Shown here: piece by piece, positions 27,900 through 40,020 of the stretch
How positions within the stretch are numbered: the first letter of the stretch is position 1
Layout of the letters: the number at the start of each line of letters is the position of its first letter
Source: Phallus indusiatus
Taxonomy: Eukaryota; Basidiomycota; Agaricomycetes; Phallales; Phallaceae
Assembly: GCA_027605045.1 (NCBI GenBank)
Contig: JAQFWX010000029.1
Location: 124,001 to 188,000, forward strand
DNA length: 64,000 nucleotides
Direction: 5' to 3'
Notes under the pieces: generated by a model
Seen by the model: the letters and a program-made list of their open reading frames with translations, nothing else
Told to the model about the DNA's origin: nothing
The model's database searches: none
Made by a program: the position numbers and the translations under genes

Positions 27900-29440
27900 G
27901 TTGCCTCGTTGTTGCTAAACTCCAAGTGATAACAACCTTAACGATTTTAGGAAGGGGGTTATTAGACACCGGTTTTGCCACTGTTCTGACAAGTCCGCCG
28001 TTTCCAAATCATTCTGGGCTGGCGACGAAAGAAGAATATTCAAGTTTCCTAGATCATCGTTTGATAGATCATGATGGCTCAAGATTGTTATGGATTTCCT
28101 CGAGGTCTGATATCATTTGAGGCCAGTTTCTTCAACACAAAGACACTTCTCTCATATGGTTTCAAAACACGCAATATGACTACTTGTTTAATCATCAGCC
28201 ATGGCACTGAAGTACCATCCCCAGGTCCTGACACTGACCACTCAAAATTGTATTGTTCATGTATCTGTGAAACTCGTTTCCGATTCATTTCATCGTATGT
28301 GTTATATTTTGATACATCTACGACAAGTCATGACTTACTGGTATTCGTTCTAAGATCCTTGAGTTCATGTTACGTTTTGAAGGAACGGCGTATCGGAGCC
28401 CACTGCCAACCTGTTTAAACATCAACCTTGTCAAAGTCCAACTGTTACCACAATTCGTCGGCTTTTGATGAGAACACGACCGGGTTCTGTCGTCATTTAC
28501 ATTCAATGAGTGCCACGAGAGCCGAGTTACATGTCAACAATCCGAAAACGACTCGGATCCGTGTGCATATGGACGTTGAGCGTTGAATTGTCAATGAAAT
28601 CGACACGGGTGTCAAAACTTTAGGTTACATCTGTCCGGTATGAAATTCAACTGGCACAATGGGACTTCTACAAATCCGGAGCTCCTCGATGGATCGGTGG
28701 CTACGTTAAAGAATGTCAACTTGTCAAAAAACGACCTGATTCGATTTTGTATTTATAACTTTCTTTATTTATTGCGAGGTAAGGCCTGTGCCTACGCAGC
28801 CTATTCTATTTCTATTTTAACAAGGTACCCTGGCCCTTAGATGTCGTTTTTTCGCAGGGCTGTCAGACTTGACTGCACAAGCATCTTATTATTGGTCGGC
28901 GCGTGGAAGTCGTTCTGGTTAGTGAGATGGGTCTCCATCTCACTGAAACAACTATCATTAGAATGAAACCTCCTTCAGTGTTTATCGAACTCATGCCAGA
29001 GCGATTTGATAAATTGCATGATTCCTTAGTTCCGATTCGAAGACGGAAATCGCGTCGTATTACTTGTGGCAAACGGTAACGAGAGTGTGAGTACGAAATG
29101 GACCTACTTCTCTTTTAGTTATAATCAGCTTATTGATGTAGTGTTTAAATTTGAAATACAACAAAAAAATTATTTCGGACAATCAGGAGCGCCTTCATGC
29201 GCAGAATCTCTGCAAAGCGTTCGGCACTTGATAGAACCCCATTCGTCTTTCCGGGATGTTCCTCCACAATCTTCATCCCTTGAAAACTCTCAAGAGATGA
29301 AGTCATTATTTTTCCAGTTTCCACATATTCAGAAGTTAATTTCTCATACCCTACGTTTAGTCAACCGTCGATTAGACTTGCCGAAACGAGATAGAATTCA
29401 CGTTTTGCAGCACTTCCTGCTACAACTGTGAAGCGATACG
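27900..29440 (+). pseudogene. decayed multi-exon gene of unknown family between the two peroxidases
   Basis: Several plus-strand segments have protein-like composition but sit in shifting frames without clean splice joints. They are GLLDTGFATVLTSPPFPNHS (27950-28010), AMALKYHPQVLTLTTQNCIV (28200-28260), TTIRRLLMRTRPGSVVIYI (28450-28505), EIQLAQWDFYKSGAPRWIGG (28642-28702) and ETTIIRMKPPSVFIELMPER (28945-29005). A stop codon follows the VVIYIQ segment directly. I cannot name the family. It could be a broken gene, or a live gene whose introns I failed to resolve. It separates the tandem peroxidases and may have been interrupted by the duplication. Confidence 0.35.
28921..28944. repeat. perfect 10-bp inverted repeat with a 4-base loop
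   Basis: agtgagatgg and ccatctcact are exact complements separated by gtct. The hairpin lies inside the unassigned coding-like stretch, so it may be incidental. Confidence 0.6.
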
Positions 29441-30142
29441 ATACCTTCCGACAACTTATGCTTTCCACCAGGATTTGTTCGCTTTCCATGGTACTTCTCG
29501 CCTTGGCTTTGCTATGGGATACTTTCTCAATAATAAAAACAGATTTGGGTAAAAAAACCAGTGTACCAGCGTTCCTCACGACGGATACCGAACGATGGTA
29601 ACGAATCAAGAACGCTAAATTGGAGATAACGGGATTTTTTTTCTCCCTTGCAAAGATCAACAAAGAGGGACGCTGGGCTGCTCCGTGAAGAAGCAGCCTG
29701 GGCTTCTGTGTCCAGTCAGATGAAACGAGTCACAAGAATGATGGTTCAATAGTCAACGTGCTACTCGTTCCTTTTGGTTGAATTTCAAAGCAATGCTGCT
29801 TAAAATCGCGAAATTTATGCTGCCGTTATGCAAATCGCGAATGATTTGATGAGAAACAATTTCGCCTGTCACGAAGAGGAAAATAGTTCTGGTAGTTTTT
29901 GATTGGGTCGTTATAAATATGTTAAGTGAAATAGACTTTTTGGCCTCCCAGGCACACGTGGTCCGACCCATATTAAGCCAAACTATTTACCTTTAGAGAC
30001 GATTTGATTGGGTTATAAATCGGTAAAACTGAGATATTTTTGGCGCAGGAACCATAATTTTGGTAAGGGGTTTTACTTTGTTCTCTCATCGAAAGTAGGG
30101 TAACAATCATGTCAACTGGCTCTTTTTTCGTTCTACTTTGGC
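29441..30142. other. intergenic upstream of peroxidase copy 2
   Basis: No gene supported. Short frames on either strand lack motifs. The last 200 bases are presumably the promoter of peroxidase copy 2. They do not look obviously alike to the promoter of copy 1 outside the TATA area. Confidence 0.35.
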
Positions 30143-30149
30143 TATAAAA
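30143..30149 (+). promoter_or_regulatory. TATA box of the second manganese peroxidase gene
   Basis: TATAAAA lies 82 bases before the ATG at 30225, matching the spacing in copy 1. Confidence 0.7.
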
Positions 30150-30224
30150 GCAATGCATTTTTGAGGTTTTTATTCTTCAGCACTCTCTGTCAGAGTTGTC
30201 TACTTCTCTCTGGGAAATCCTACA

Positions 30225-31695
<1,471 letters not shown>

Positions 31696-32633
31696 ATGAC
31701 ACGCTCCTAGATCAGGCCTCCAAAACTGTTCGTTTTGTTTTAGGGTGCATTTGGTATGCTTCTGAATGAGCCTCAAAAGCTTTCGGTTAGTTTTTATTTT
31801 TAGACAGTGTAGTGTTGGAAAAGTTTGTAGTGTTTGTGTGTATTTGGGGTATTTATGAATATGTACCAATTTCACAAAATCAGTTTCTCTCGATTGTGAA
31901 GCGGTTGTAAGACCATCACCCATCAAAAGAGAATTATTCGTCGTCAAATGGCACACGTCGAGCGCGTGTGAAAGTGTCAACGCGATAACTAAGTGGCACG
32001 TTGTCGTGTTTTACATCAAGTGTTTCGAATGAAAATGTTATGGTAATAATCACAACTTCACGGCCTCAAAGATTCACATACCAGCGCGTAAACTTTCCAT
32101 GTTACAATATTTAAATCTTCCACCGGGCTGAATCTTTAATTTTTTCTTAGTACTTAGCTCAGCTTGGCAATCTACCTGAGATACGCGAAAGCTTGATAAA
32201 AAGAAAATGGGGTAAGATTGTCCGAAAAAATTGAAGGTTTAGATAACATATTCAAGCTATTGCGTACAACACATGTACATAGTTTTTTTGCTGACGCATT
32301 GTATCATATGGGTGAGAAAAGGACACAATCTATTTCGCGTACTTTGAACACAATCGCATTGGGCGACACGTTTGATGGGCGTTCGGAAAAAGTTGGCCTC
32401 ACAAATTGGCCTCAACCGTCCACTATGGAGTCTGTCGCGGCCCTACGGACACGTTAAGGACATCGACAAAGACCATGTCCTACCGCAAGTTTTCTCATCT
32501 CTTCCCCTGATTCATCTAGTCCTTGTTAACCATATAATCTCATTTCCAAACAATGCGCCACATTACATACAAATTCCGAACTCAAGATGCCACCGCTGTA
32601 GGCTATTCGTATCTTCACCCTAGACCGGACTTG
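31696..32633. other. intergenic, no gene supported
   Basis: 3' flank of the second peroxidase followed by AT-rich sequence. Frames of 80 codons or so near 32218-32620 show no recognisable motif. The stretch ends at the left target duplication of a solo LTR. Confidence 0.35.
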
Positions 32634-32897
32634 TGTAAGGGTTTGGACCCGAAATAATTAGCATCCGTAGATCGGATGTCTTGCTTAGTTTAAATTCCTT
32701 TTAATCGTTTACTTTCTTATTAATAATTTCTTTCTTTGATTTATAATAATTAGATAATCGTTTTATTTTGTATATAAACTTGAGTTGGAGCTAAAAGAGC
32801 TCCTGGGCTTCTTTAACACGAAGATTTACAACACTCAGTATTGTTACTTATCTAAGTCTTATTGAAGTTCTATTGTAAAAGTCTTACGACTTTTACA
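32634..32897 (+). mobile_element. solo LTR (retrotransposon remnant), copy A
   Basis: A 264-base unit begins TGTAAGGGTTTGGACC and ends GACTTTTACA, giving the TG...CA termini and short inverted ends (TGTAA/TTACA) typical of LTRs. It is flanked by a perfect 5-base target duplication ACTTG at 32629-32633 and 32898-32902. Internally it holds a TATATAAA promoter box followed by a cttctttaac block shared with copy B. No internal retrotransposon genes adjoin, so it is a solo LTR from recombination. Whether it is Copia or Gypsy type cannot be decided. Confidence 0.8.
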
Positions 32898-33335
32898 ACT
32901 TGCGTCCCGCCCAGCGCCCCCTTCGGCCCCCGGTTTTACTGGTAAATCTTGATCCAGTTTTTGCGCGATCAGTTTATTGAGACATAATCCAGTATGGCGC
33001 ATTACCACCGCCCATCATATATCTCTGTAAAGAAAAAAGTCAAATAATATGTGAGAAAAACAGGAAAAGTCGAAGTTAATTCGAAATTAAGCTGGTGCTT
33101 TCACCAAGAATGCTGACTTAATTTCAACTTTTTCTGTTTGATATTTACTGAGATGCATCATAGGTTATGCGTCAAGATTTATTTGGGTGGCACATAAAAT
33201 AGGAAAAGGTGCGGATTCGAACCAAAAAAATAAGGCAAATGATGATGTACCCAAATGTTCAATACTCAGTAAGAAAACATTTGTGACTTTTTATGCAGCC
33301 ATTGATGCCACTTTAAAGATTCACAATCATTGAGT
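32898..33335. other. intergenic with an orphan tRNA-like B box
   Basis: No gene supported. On the minus strand 33211-33223 reads GGTTCGAATCCGC, a perfect RNA polymerase III B box (T-loop), but no matching A box was found next to it. It may be a fragment of the SINE-type sequences seen further right. Confidence 0.35.
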
Positions 33336-33640
33336 GTTGGATCTAAGGCGGGTACGATGAACAAAGGTGTTAACGTTGAAACCAGTTCGCGACCGCGCGC
33401 AAACCAGAAGTCAACTAAAACCGTAAGCGCAACCTCGCGTACCACAACACCATCTTCCTCCCCTTCAAAAATTAAAACGTTTTTTTCTGCCATAAACGTC
33501 AACGAATATCCTCAGACCAAGAATATGACGAGAACGAGAACGAAGAACCCACTGGCAAATTCGTTACTGGCCTGTACGAAAAAAAGGAGAAAAAGTCTGG
33601 AAATAACTTTTCCGGAACCCATATCATAGTCGTTAATGGA
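33336..33640 (+). pseudogene. remnant related to the zinc-finger gene at 56441
   Basis: The plus strand reads GVNVETSSRP, then SATSRTTTPSSSPSK, and in another frame TGKFVTGLYEKKEKKSG. The order and wording parallel GVNIGPDSQ, YATRSRTTSPLSSP and LNSVPGLYKRTGR of the intact minus-strand zinc-finger gene at 56441-57025. The frame shifts in mid-course, and the zinc-finger part is not recognisable, so this is a broken, diverged copy. Similarity was judged by eye only. Confidence 0.45.
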
Positions 33641-34035
33641 TCCCCAACTTCATATTGGCGTTCACAAAATATGTGTTTATATATCGATGTGAGCATAGTA
33701 AAATTATCGATCGCCGATTCGCAGCAAACTTGAAAGAAGTACAGCATGTCATTGTCGGAGTTTCAAGTATTTGAGCTTCCGAAGTGAGCAGGTTTCGTGT
33801 ACGGTGTACAGTGGATGAGTCCGACTCGGCACCACGGCACCACATCAATCAAGGCGCACGCCTGATTTGGATGATGGACCTCAAGAACTAACATTGTATA
33901 TACTTGGTTTAATAGCTAGAAAATTTAAGTTATCATTAATAATAGTTTGAGCACCAACCAATCAAGAAACTTCGAAAAACATAACAAAACACAATAAACT
34001 AACAAAGTCTCTAACCCAGGATCAAAATTGATGCC

Positions 34036-34112
34036 ACAAGAGTCGAACTCGGGCATAGCAAAAAATCACGGCACTATAGAACAACGCCCACCAACTACGC
34101 CAAACGACTCAT
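34036..34112 (-). mobile_element. tRNA-like SINE or tRNA pseudogene, copy 1
   Basis: The minus strand has an A box TGGCGTAGTTGG (34091-34102) and, about 40 bases downstream, a B-box-like CCCGAGTTCGACTC (34039-34052). This is the spacing of an internal Pol III promoter in a tRNA. The acceptor stem does not pair well, so a tRNA-derived SINE or degraded tRNA is more likely than a functional tRNA. Element boundaries are unknown. Confidence 0.5.
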
Positions 34113-34160
34113 ACCGTAGCAGGCAAACTAACTCATACCGTAGCAGGCAAACTAACTCAT
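34107..34160. repeat. 24-bp tandem duplication (2.25 copies)
   Basis: The unit actcataccgtagcaggcaa plus acta occurs at 34107-34130 and again at 34131-34154, with a third partial copy following. A short tagatagatag run comes next. It abuts the tRNA-like sequence. Confidence 0.9.
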
Positions 34161-34564
34161 AGATAGATAGTTATTTGAACCGTGAATACCGCTGCTAAAA
34201 ATTCCGGCCAAGTAACGACTTCCGTAACTATTTACCACTGGATTACAATCAAATCTCATTTTTATTTTATTTTACGAGATATTTTATGTACAAACTTATA
34301 TTCTAGAAGATAAGAAAATGCTCGTTCCGTTTCAAGCTGATTTGGTATGATTTTGAACTGATGATTGAGGGTAAGAAAAATTTCTGTTGTGCCGGCTGGA
34401 TGTGGAGGATTAGAATAAAGTGGAAAAATGAATTTTTCCAAAACATTAATATATTTCTAATTATTGTATCGTACTTCTGAATAAAAAGTTCTACACATTA
34501 TAGCAACTAGGGATATGGTCGGTCAAGCAAGAGTAGTAAATATTTTGATTTTCTTTACCACTAG
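34161..34564. other. AT-rich intergenic DNA
   Basis: No gene, no clear repeat. Composition is strongly AT-rich and similar to the surrounding mobile-element remnants. Confidence 0.4.
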
Positions 34565-34642
34565 CATGAGGTACCGTGCTCTAGTGGTGCCGGCATCCCA
34601 CGAACGGCACTGTGTCGTCGGCTCGAATTGTGACTCCCACTT
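34565..34642 (+). mobile_element. tRNA-like SINE or tRNA pseudogene, copy 2
   Basis: The plus strand holds an A-box-like GTGCTCTAGTGGTGCC (near 34576-34591), similar to the D arm of tRNAs. About 35 bases on lies a B-box-like CGGCTCGAATTGTGACTC (34619-34636). A T-rich tract follows. A functional tRNA fold was not found. Confidence 0.45.
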
Positions 34643-34882
34643 TTTTTCGCAGTTTTTGTTGTTTGCTTCTTTTTTACCCTAGTATAACCACTTTTTTCCG
34701 ATACCTAATTCAAAGATTTATTTACTCCCTAAGAAATTATCTACTATTTGAAAGGACGGTATAAATTTTCCTTATTAGTTTTCTATTAATTTTATACGGT
34801 GGTGTTCGGGGTCAGACTTGATAGGCGAAAAACGCCCTAGATCTTATCTGGTCACTCGGACTCATCCACTAAAAACCCTTCG

Positions 34883-35165
34883 TGTAAGAGTCTGGACTCT
34901 TTCAATCTGTCCGAAAAGTCCGAGTCGGGGACTTCGGATTATTTTCTAATCTTATCTTTTATTTCTCTTACTTACAAATCGTTTCCGAACGTTTGCTTAT
35001 TTCTCTTCGTTATCTAATAATTAGATAAGCTTTTATTTTAGTATATAAAGTCGAGATGTAGATATATTTTTCTTTAGCTTCTTTAACGAAGACCATCTGC
35101 ACTCATCTTGTGTGATATTCCTTTGTTCTTGAAGTTCTTGTGTAAAAGTCTCTCGGACTTTTACA
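34883..35165 (+). mobile_element. solo LTR (retrotransposon remnant), copy B
   Basis: A 283-base unit begins TGTAAGAGTCTGGACTC and ends GGACTTTTACA, the same termini as the LTR at 32634-32897. It shares the internal blocks taataattagataa, TATATAAA and cttctttaac in the same order and orientation. Flanking bases are CTTCG (34878-34882) and TTTCG (35166-35170), a 5-base target duplication with one mismatch. Its different target duplication shows it is a separate insertion from copy A, not the other end of one element. Confidence 0.75.
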
Positions 35166-35345
35166 TTTCGCCACTGGAGAGGGATAATCTAGAGAATCTG
35201 ATAACCACTCTTATATTTCAAACAAACACATAATGTAAATATTAAATATCTGAGGTGTGTTATTAATTATTTGGGAAGAGCTATGTATAATATTTTAATC
35301 TCGGATTGTTTTCGTTTCGGAAAAATGCATAACATTCGTCAAAAC

Positions 35346-38206
35346 TCAAACCTGTTCATCATTCGCGTTTCTCTCTTTTAACTTCTCATCAGCACCGTTA
35401 TCAGCACCACCAACATCGTTCTGTCCATCTTCCAAAGTACTACCCACATTTGAACCACCTTTTGATTCTGTATCGTTGGTCTGACTCTGAGTGTTCGGTT
35501 TCTTAAACTTTCGATTTTTGATTATCAGAGCCGTCAAACTGGCAAGACCGCTTGCGGGAACGCCTAGAATGAAATTATACCGTAACGAGAGCTGTTAACG
35601 CAGAACAAAAACAAATCATATGATTAGGCTTATCAAATGAAAGACTTGGTTTGTTTGAGGACGTACAACGTAAGCGTGGATAACACCAGTCCTAACTGCT
35701 GGGCTTAGTTGCCAAATGATAGTTACGGAATTGAGGACCTCTTGGTAGGGCGCGGTAGGTGCAAAGATTTTGAGATACGTTCCTAGCTGAGGTAGGTACA
35801 GTCAGTAAAAAAAACTTATCGAACCGAAAAGGGAAGTGTGAAGGAGCAGACAAAGTAACATGTCTAAACTTACTTTATTCGTAAACAACGCGCTCCCCAT
35901 ACCTAATCCTACCATTCGTCCTAAAAAGCCAATGAATGATACTAAAGACGTCGCGTAACGCGTGGCAACAATATCATCCGGGTATTCAGCTGTCAAATCC
36001 CTCGTAAATCTCAATTTGAGCTTTTTTTATTTGAGACGAAACGAACCTTGAGCAGCTAGAGTAGGAAGTTGCAAACTAGCTCCAAGACTACATCCCCATA
36101 AAATCTGATACCCAGCTAATCTAGCTTCGGGAGTATGTTCGTTGATCGTGAATTCGAGGCCTCTATCAAAATTAATTGTGAACAAGTGTTTAAATATTGG
36201 AAAAAAAAAGGGTTTTGCATACGCAGCAACAGCACCGACCAAAGGAACTCCGATTAGGATATACTTTAGACTTCCGATTTTGCTGATTAGGGCTCCAGTA
36301 AGAGCAGAAAAGACGGCCATGAAAAGGGAAAGGGGGAGAATGTCTATTCCGGAGCGGGTTGGGCTTACACCTGAAGTATTGGATGTGAATTATGTGGTAA
36401 AAGAAGCAAAGAAAGGAGGATAGCGGACCTTTTACGGCTTGGTACCAAGTTGCCAGGTATACAGTGCTAATCCTGAAGAATAGATCAGGAATAAATCAGT
36501 GAAATAAAACAAAGAACCAACATTAAGTTCATCCAAATGAAAAAGTTACACAGGCAAGCACCAATGAGGCTAGGATTTTTGAGTAGATAGATTGGTAATA
36601 CCGCGTCTTTGCCGCGGTAATGCGACCATAGTACTAATAAGAGAGAAAGTATGCCCGATGTTATGAAAAGCTAAGTTATATGAAATCGATATAAGCTCGG
36701 TGTTTATGGGTTTGAGAATTTGAATTGTCACGCACGGCGATAATAATCGCACTTTTCCAGGGATGGGCGTTTCCTCCTTCTACAAGAGAGTAAAGGAAGC
36801 ATATTGTTGCGCCTATTACCAGGATCGCACCTATAAAAGTTTTCTCGTACGGAATATTGACAATGGATTAATCATGACTTACCAACGTAATCAACCGTAG
36901 CAAGGCCTTTCCATCCTTGCCGGTTCGGTGGTTTGGGTGGTGCAGGATAATTTGGAAGGAAGAACACAATGACAAGCTATAACGTGAGTAAATACGGTGC
37001 TAGGCATCGAAAAGAGAGATAGAGACTTACCGCTGCTACGCCTCCAACTGTTCAAGAAAGACCCTTTAAACATCACTACAGTTTAAGAGAAATAAAAAAT
37101 GAAACGCACTGGGTAAATTCTAGTAAGATAGTAAATGAATGAGATTCAGTCAAGAATATCTTGTATTTGAGGCTTACGATGAAAAAACACCAACGCCAAG
37201 TTGAAGCATCCGTCAATGCGCCGCCAACTAACGGTCCTGTTAATTCTTAGTGTTGGTAATAAATCGGGAAACTTTGAGCGTAGATATATACCAAGAATAG
37301 AGGTTACCCCAAACACAGTACCAGCGAGTCCCATTAGTCTTGGTCGTTTGTGAAGTGGAGCTATCTAACACACATATGTTATAACTACGTTGGAGTGATG
37401 TGTCTTGCCTGAAATACTTACCTGTGCGATGATAGAAAACATGGTAACGAATACGCCTGCTGCGCCTACACCAGCAACTCCACGACCGAATAGAAGGAAG
37501 TTCATCTATACGGACATCAGATTCAAGCCTGAAATCAAAGGTCGCAGAGATAGACACACATTGAATGCGATACCGCAGAATAAACTCCCGAGTTCGAATA
37601 TGAATACGGACGCGAGTAGAACGTATTTTGAGGGCGCTAGGTTCAATATTTGGCCGAATACCTAGACGAATGAAATATGTTGTTGATAAGTTTTGTGAGA
37701 GGAGGAAAAAGAAGGCGTACGATCATGAAAGATGCCATCGTAAGGAAGTACGCGTTCGGAATCCATGAAAGCTTTAGATGGAAAATCAGTCATTATCGGA
37801 GATCGTTTTAGGAAATCTGAGAGGTAGTAAATATGTACCTCAGATAACACCTTGAATTGACTGACAATTCTTGGAATTGCAGTCGCTTGAAAATGAAGAG
37901 GTCAGTTTTATCGTGTGGCACGAAAAAGCGTGTGAACGGGGCTTTTTTACTTAGGATAAGCTGATCCAACGCAGGGAGGAAAAGAGCCAAAAGCAGGCCC
38001 GACATGACTATTAGTAGTGCTGAGCCCTCTAAATGACGTGGTTCGTTTTTTGCTGCTTGTTTTTCTGACATGTCACTCGAGTCTGGATTTGAGTCAGATT
38101 GGCGTTTGACGTCTAGAGAAGGGAGAGCGTCGGGAATATCCTGGTTCTCTCTGGTCTCGTATTTCGTTCGGTCTTGAGCATCGTCGTTGGGAGTCATATC
38201 TGACAT
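35346..38206 (-). CDS. MFS multidrug/amino-acid type transporter (DHA2-like)
   Basis: A major facilitator of the drug:H+ antiporter-2 type, probably with 14 membrane segments in the plasma or vacuolar membrane. The N-terminus is a long acidic cytosolic tail (MSDMTPNDDAQDRTKYETRE) followed by the first helix (ALLIVMSGLLLALFLPALDQ). This splices to LILTTAIPRIVSQFK, the DHA2 motif C region. Next exons include SWIPNAYFLTMASFMI, LNLAPSKYVLLASVFIFELG, and loop segments with LMGLAGTVFGVTSILG, a motif typical of the family. Later exons carry FSALTGALISKIGSLKYILI, and the protein ends in a hydrophilic Asn/Asp/Glu-rich tail (ERNANDEQV-stop). About ten short introns are inferred. Substrate unknown. Confidence 0.85.
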
Positions 38207-40011
38207 TGGTGATTAGCAATGCGTCGTGGACCGTTCACGCACAAGAACGAGAATGAGGAGAAGTTCGACAGAAGGCAGGTTGATCATCTGACCCTGACTT
38301 TATAGGGAAAATATCGGGACCAAAAGAAAATCCATTTTTGGTAGACTTGACCCAATAAAGATAGTCCGAGATGATCTCAGTCTCCAAATCCAGCCATCTG
38401 TCAATATGTCGCTTGCTTACTCCTGCGAGCTCCGACGCTGTTTCGGAATTTGAGACTGCGTAAGTAGTCGGCATGGAATTGGAGACCTAGCAAAATTTCG
38501 GTAGAATCAGGATAACCACCTAAAAAAATAACTTGTACAGAATTCCTTCAGTAAACAAAAAAAAGTCACTGGTTGAAGTGGCGGCAGTGGCAAGTAGCGC
38601 GTAACGCGTAACGGATTCAACCCGTGGTTTTTGCGGTCCGTGCCGACGTGCACGGGGCCGTGTTAGGTAAGCGGTGCACACCTTACCCTCATTAGCGGGT
38701 CAGTTGAGCTTCGGAAACTAAACAACACCATATAAGAAGCCAAGTATCAATCAAATTGGCATGTGCGCAACGTCTCTTCCATTCTCGGAATGAGGTTACT
38801 TTTGCTAGCCGCGAACGTAGACATGGCGCCGAAGGAACACGTCTTGAACACGTCAGTTTGCTGCTGCTGATCCACTTCGCGCAAGGGGCAAAGGATTTAG
38901 ACTGAGCCCAACAAATATGATTGATCTACGCGCAGCAAGTACTTAGTAACTCTCTATGATACCACAATATCTCGGTTTGAATTGAGCCTAACACAGTGAT
39001 GATACCCGGTCAAAGAACCCAAAGCAAAGGTTAGCGGCGAAGAGTCAAAACGACTCGACTAATTCCACAGGCTTAATAACACTTGTTAAGGTATACGTAG
39101 GTTATACGTAGGGTTTTCAAATTTGTATTGCAAGTATATGGGTGCCTAATTAACATACGGACTTGATACATGGTAAATCTAATAGGTAGACGACATCAGT
39201 CACGCATTAGAAAAGGTTGTGCATGAGGACTGTTTTGAACTAGTACTTATAGTCCGTAACACCTGAAGCACGATGAATGAATACAATTCAGGTAATCAAC
39301 GGTAACACAGTATACCCTGTGTTTCCAAGATGACAAATGTGTCCTTTCAGCATTGCGGGAATTGCAGTACAGTCGAATAATATTCCATGTACAGTCCATA
39401 TTGTGTGACAAATATGATTCTGGAGTTCTCGTCCTCCGACAGTATTCCAGTAAATCTAAATTCACAGTACTTGGGTCGAGGTATTTCTCCGATAGGTAGA
39501 CATGTGGGCGCACTGGTCTTAAGTCAGTTCTGGTTTCTTGCATGCAATCCGCAAACTCGTCTGCAGCGTGCATGGTAATAGTGTACCCAGTCATATACCG
39601 GCATCGTGTACTAGCAGAACTGGGTTGAGCCTTGTTGGTGATTTCATTGGATGATTTCGCCAAACCAAGACATGGTTTGGACAATGGTCGAGGGTGGCGT
39701 CGCTTTGTGCATCGGGTACTAGTGGTCATGTCATTTTCAATTGGACAGAATTTGCTCATTCCCCTGAACAGCCTAGACGGAAATGCTGTAAGTGAAGTTG
39801 ATCAGGATTTTATCTCTTTGAGTGTTACTGACAGACTGACATCCATTGTATATTAGTGAGTCATGTTCAAAAAATAGCCCTATGACGCGTAGTGAAATTT
39901 AATGGAATCTCCCTCAAGAGCGCTCCGAAGAATAGAGTTTTCCGGCATCACTGAGCCGTGCTTGTGCCGATAGATTTTCAAGGTCCGTCGATGAAATTTG
40001 AACGTAAGCAT
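38207..40011. other. intergenic region with two doubtful minus-strand frames
   Basis: The frame at 38235-38474 (minus, MPTTYAVSNSETASELAGVS) lies just upstream of the transporter ATG and could be a leader ORF or small protein. A longer frame of 170 codons at 39247-39759 (minus) has an ATG but its composition (Cys, Arg, Thr-rich) and lack of introns or motifs do not convince me. A further minus frame at 39914-40099 runs into the mobile element's terminal repeat. No family was recognised in any of them. Confidence 0.35.
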
Positions 40012-40020
40012 GGTTTAATA
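40012..40020. repeat. left 9-bp target-site duplication
   Basis: GGTTTAATA, repeated exactly at 40967-40975 on the other side of the mobile element. Confidence 0.9.

Noticed and set aside
34107..34160. CRISPR-like repeat
   Set aside because: The units are directly adjacent with no spacers, and the genome is eukaryotic.
32634..35165. A single non-autonomous LTR retrotransposon bounded by the two LTRs
   Set aside because: The LTRs are strongly diverged and each has its own different 5-base target duplication, so they are independent solo LTRs.
39247..39759. 170-codon minus-strand frame as a gene
   Set aside because: Composition is odd (Cys/Arg/Thr), no intron or motif, and a competing plus-strand frame overlaps; kept only as a doubtful frame in the intergenic note.
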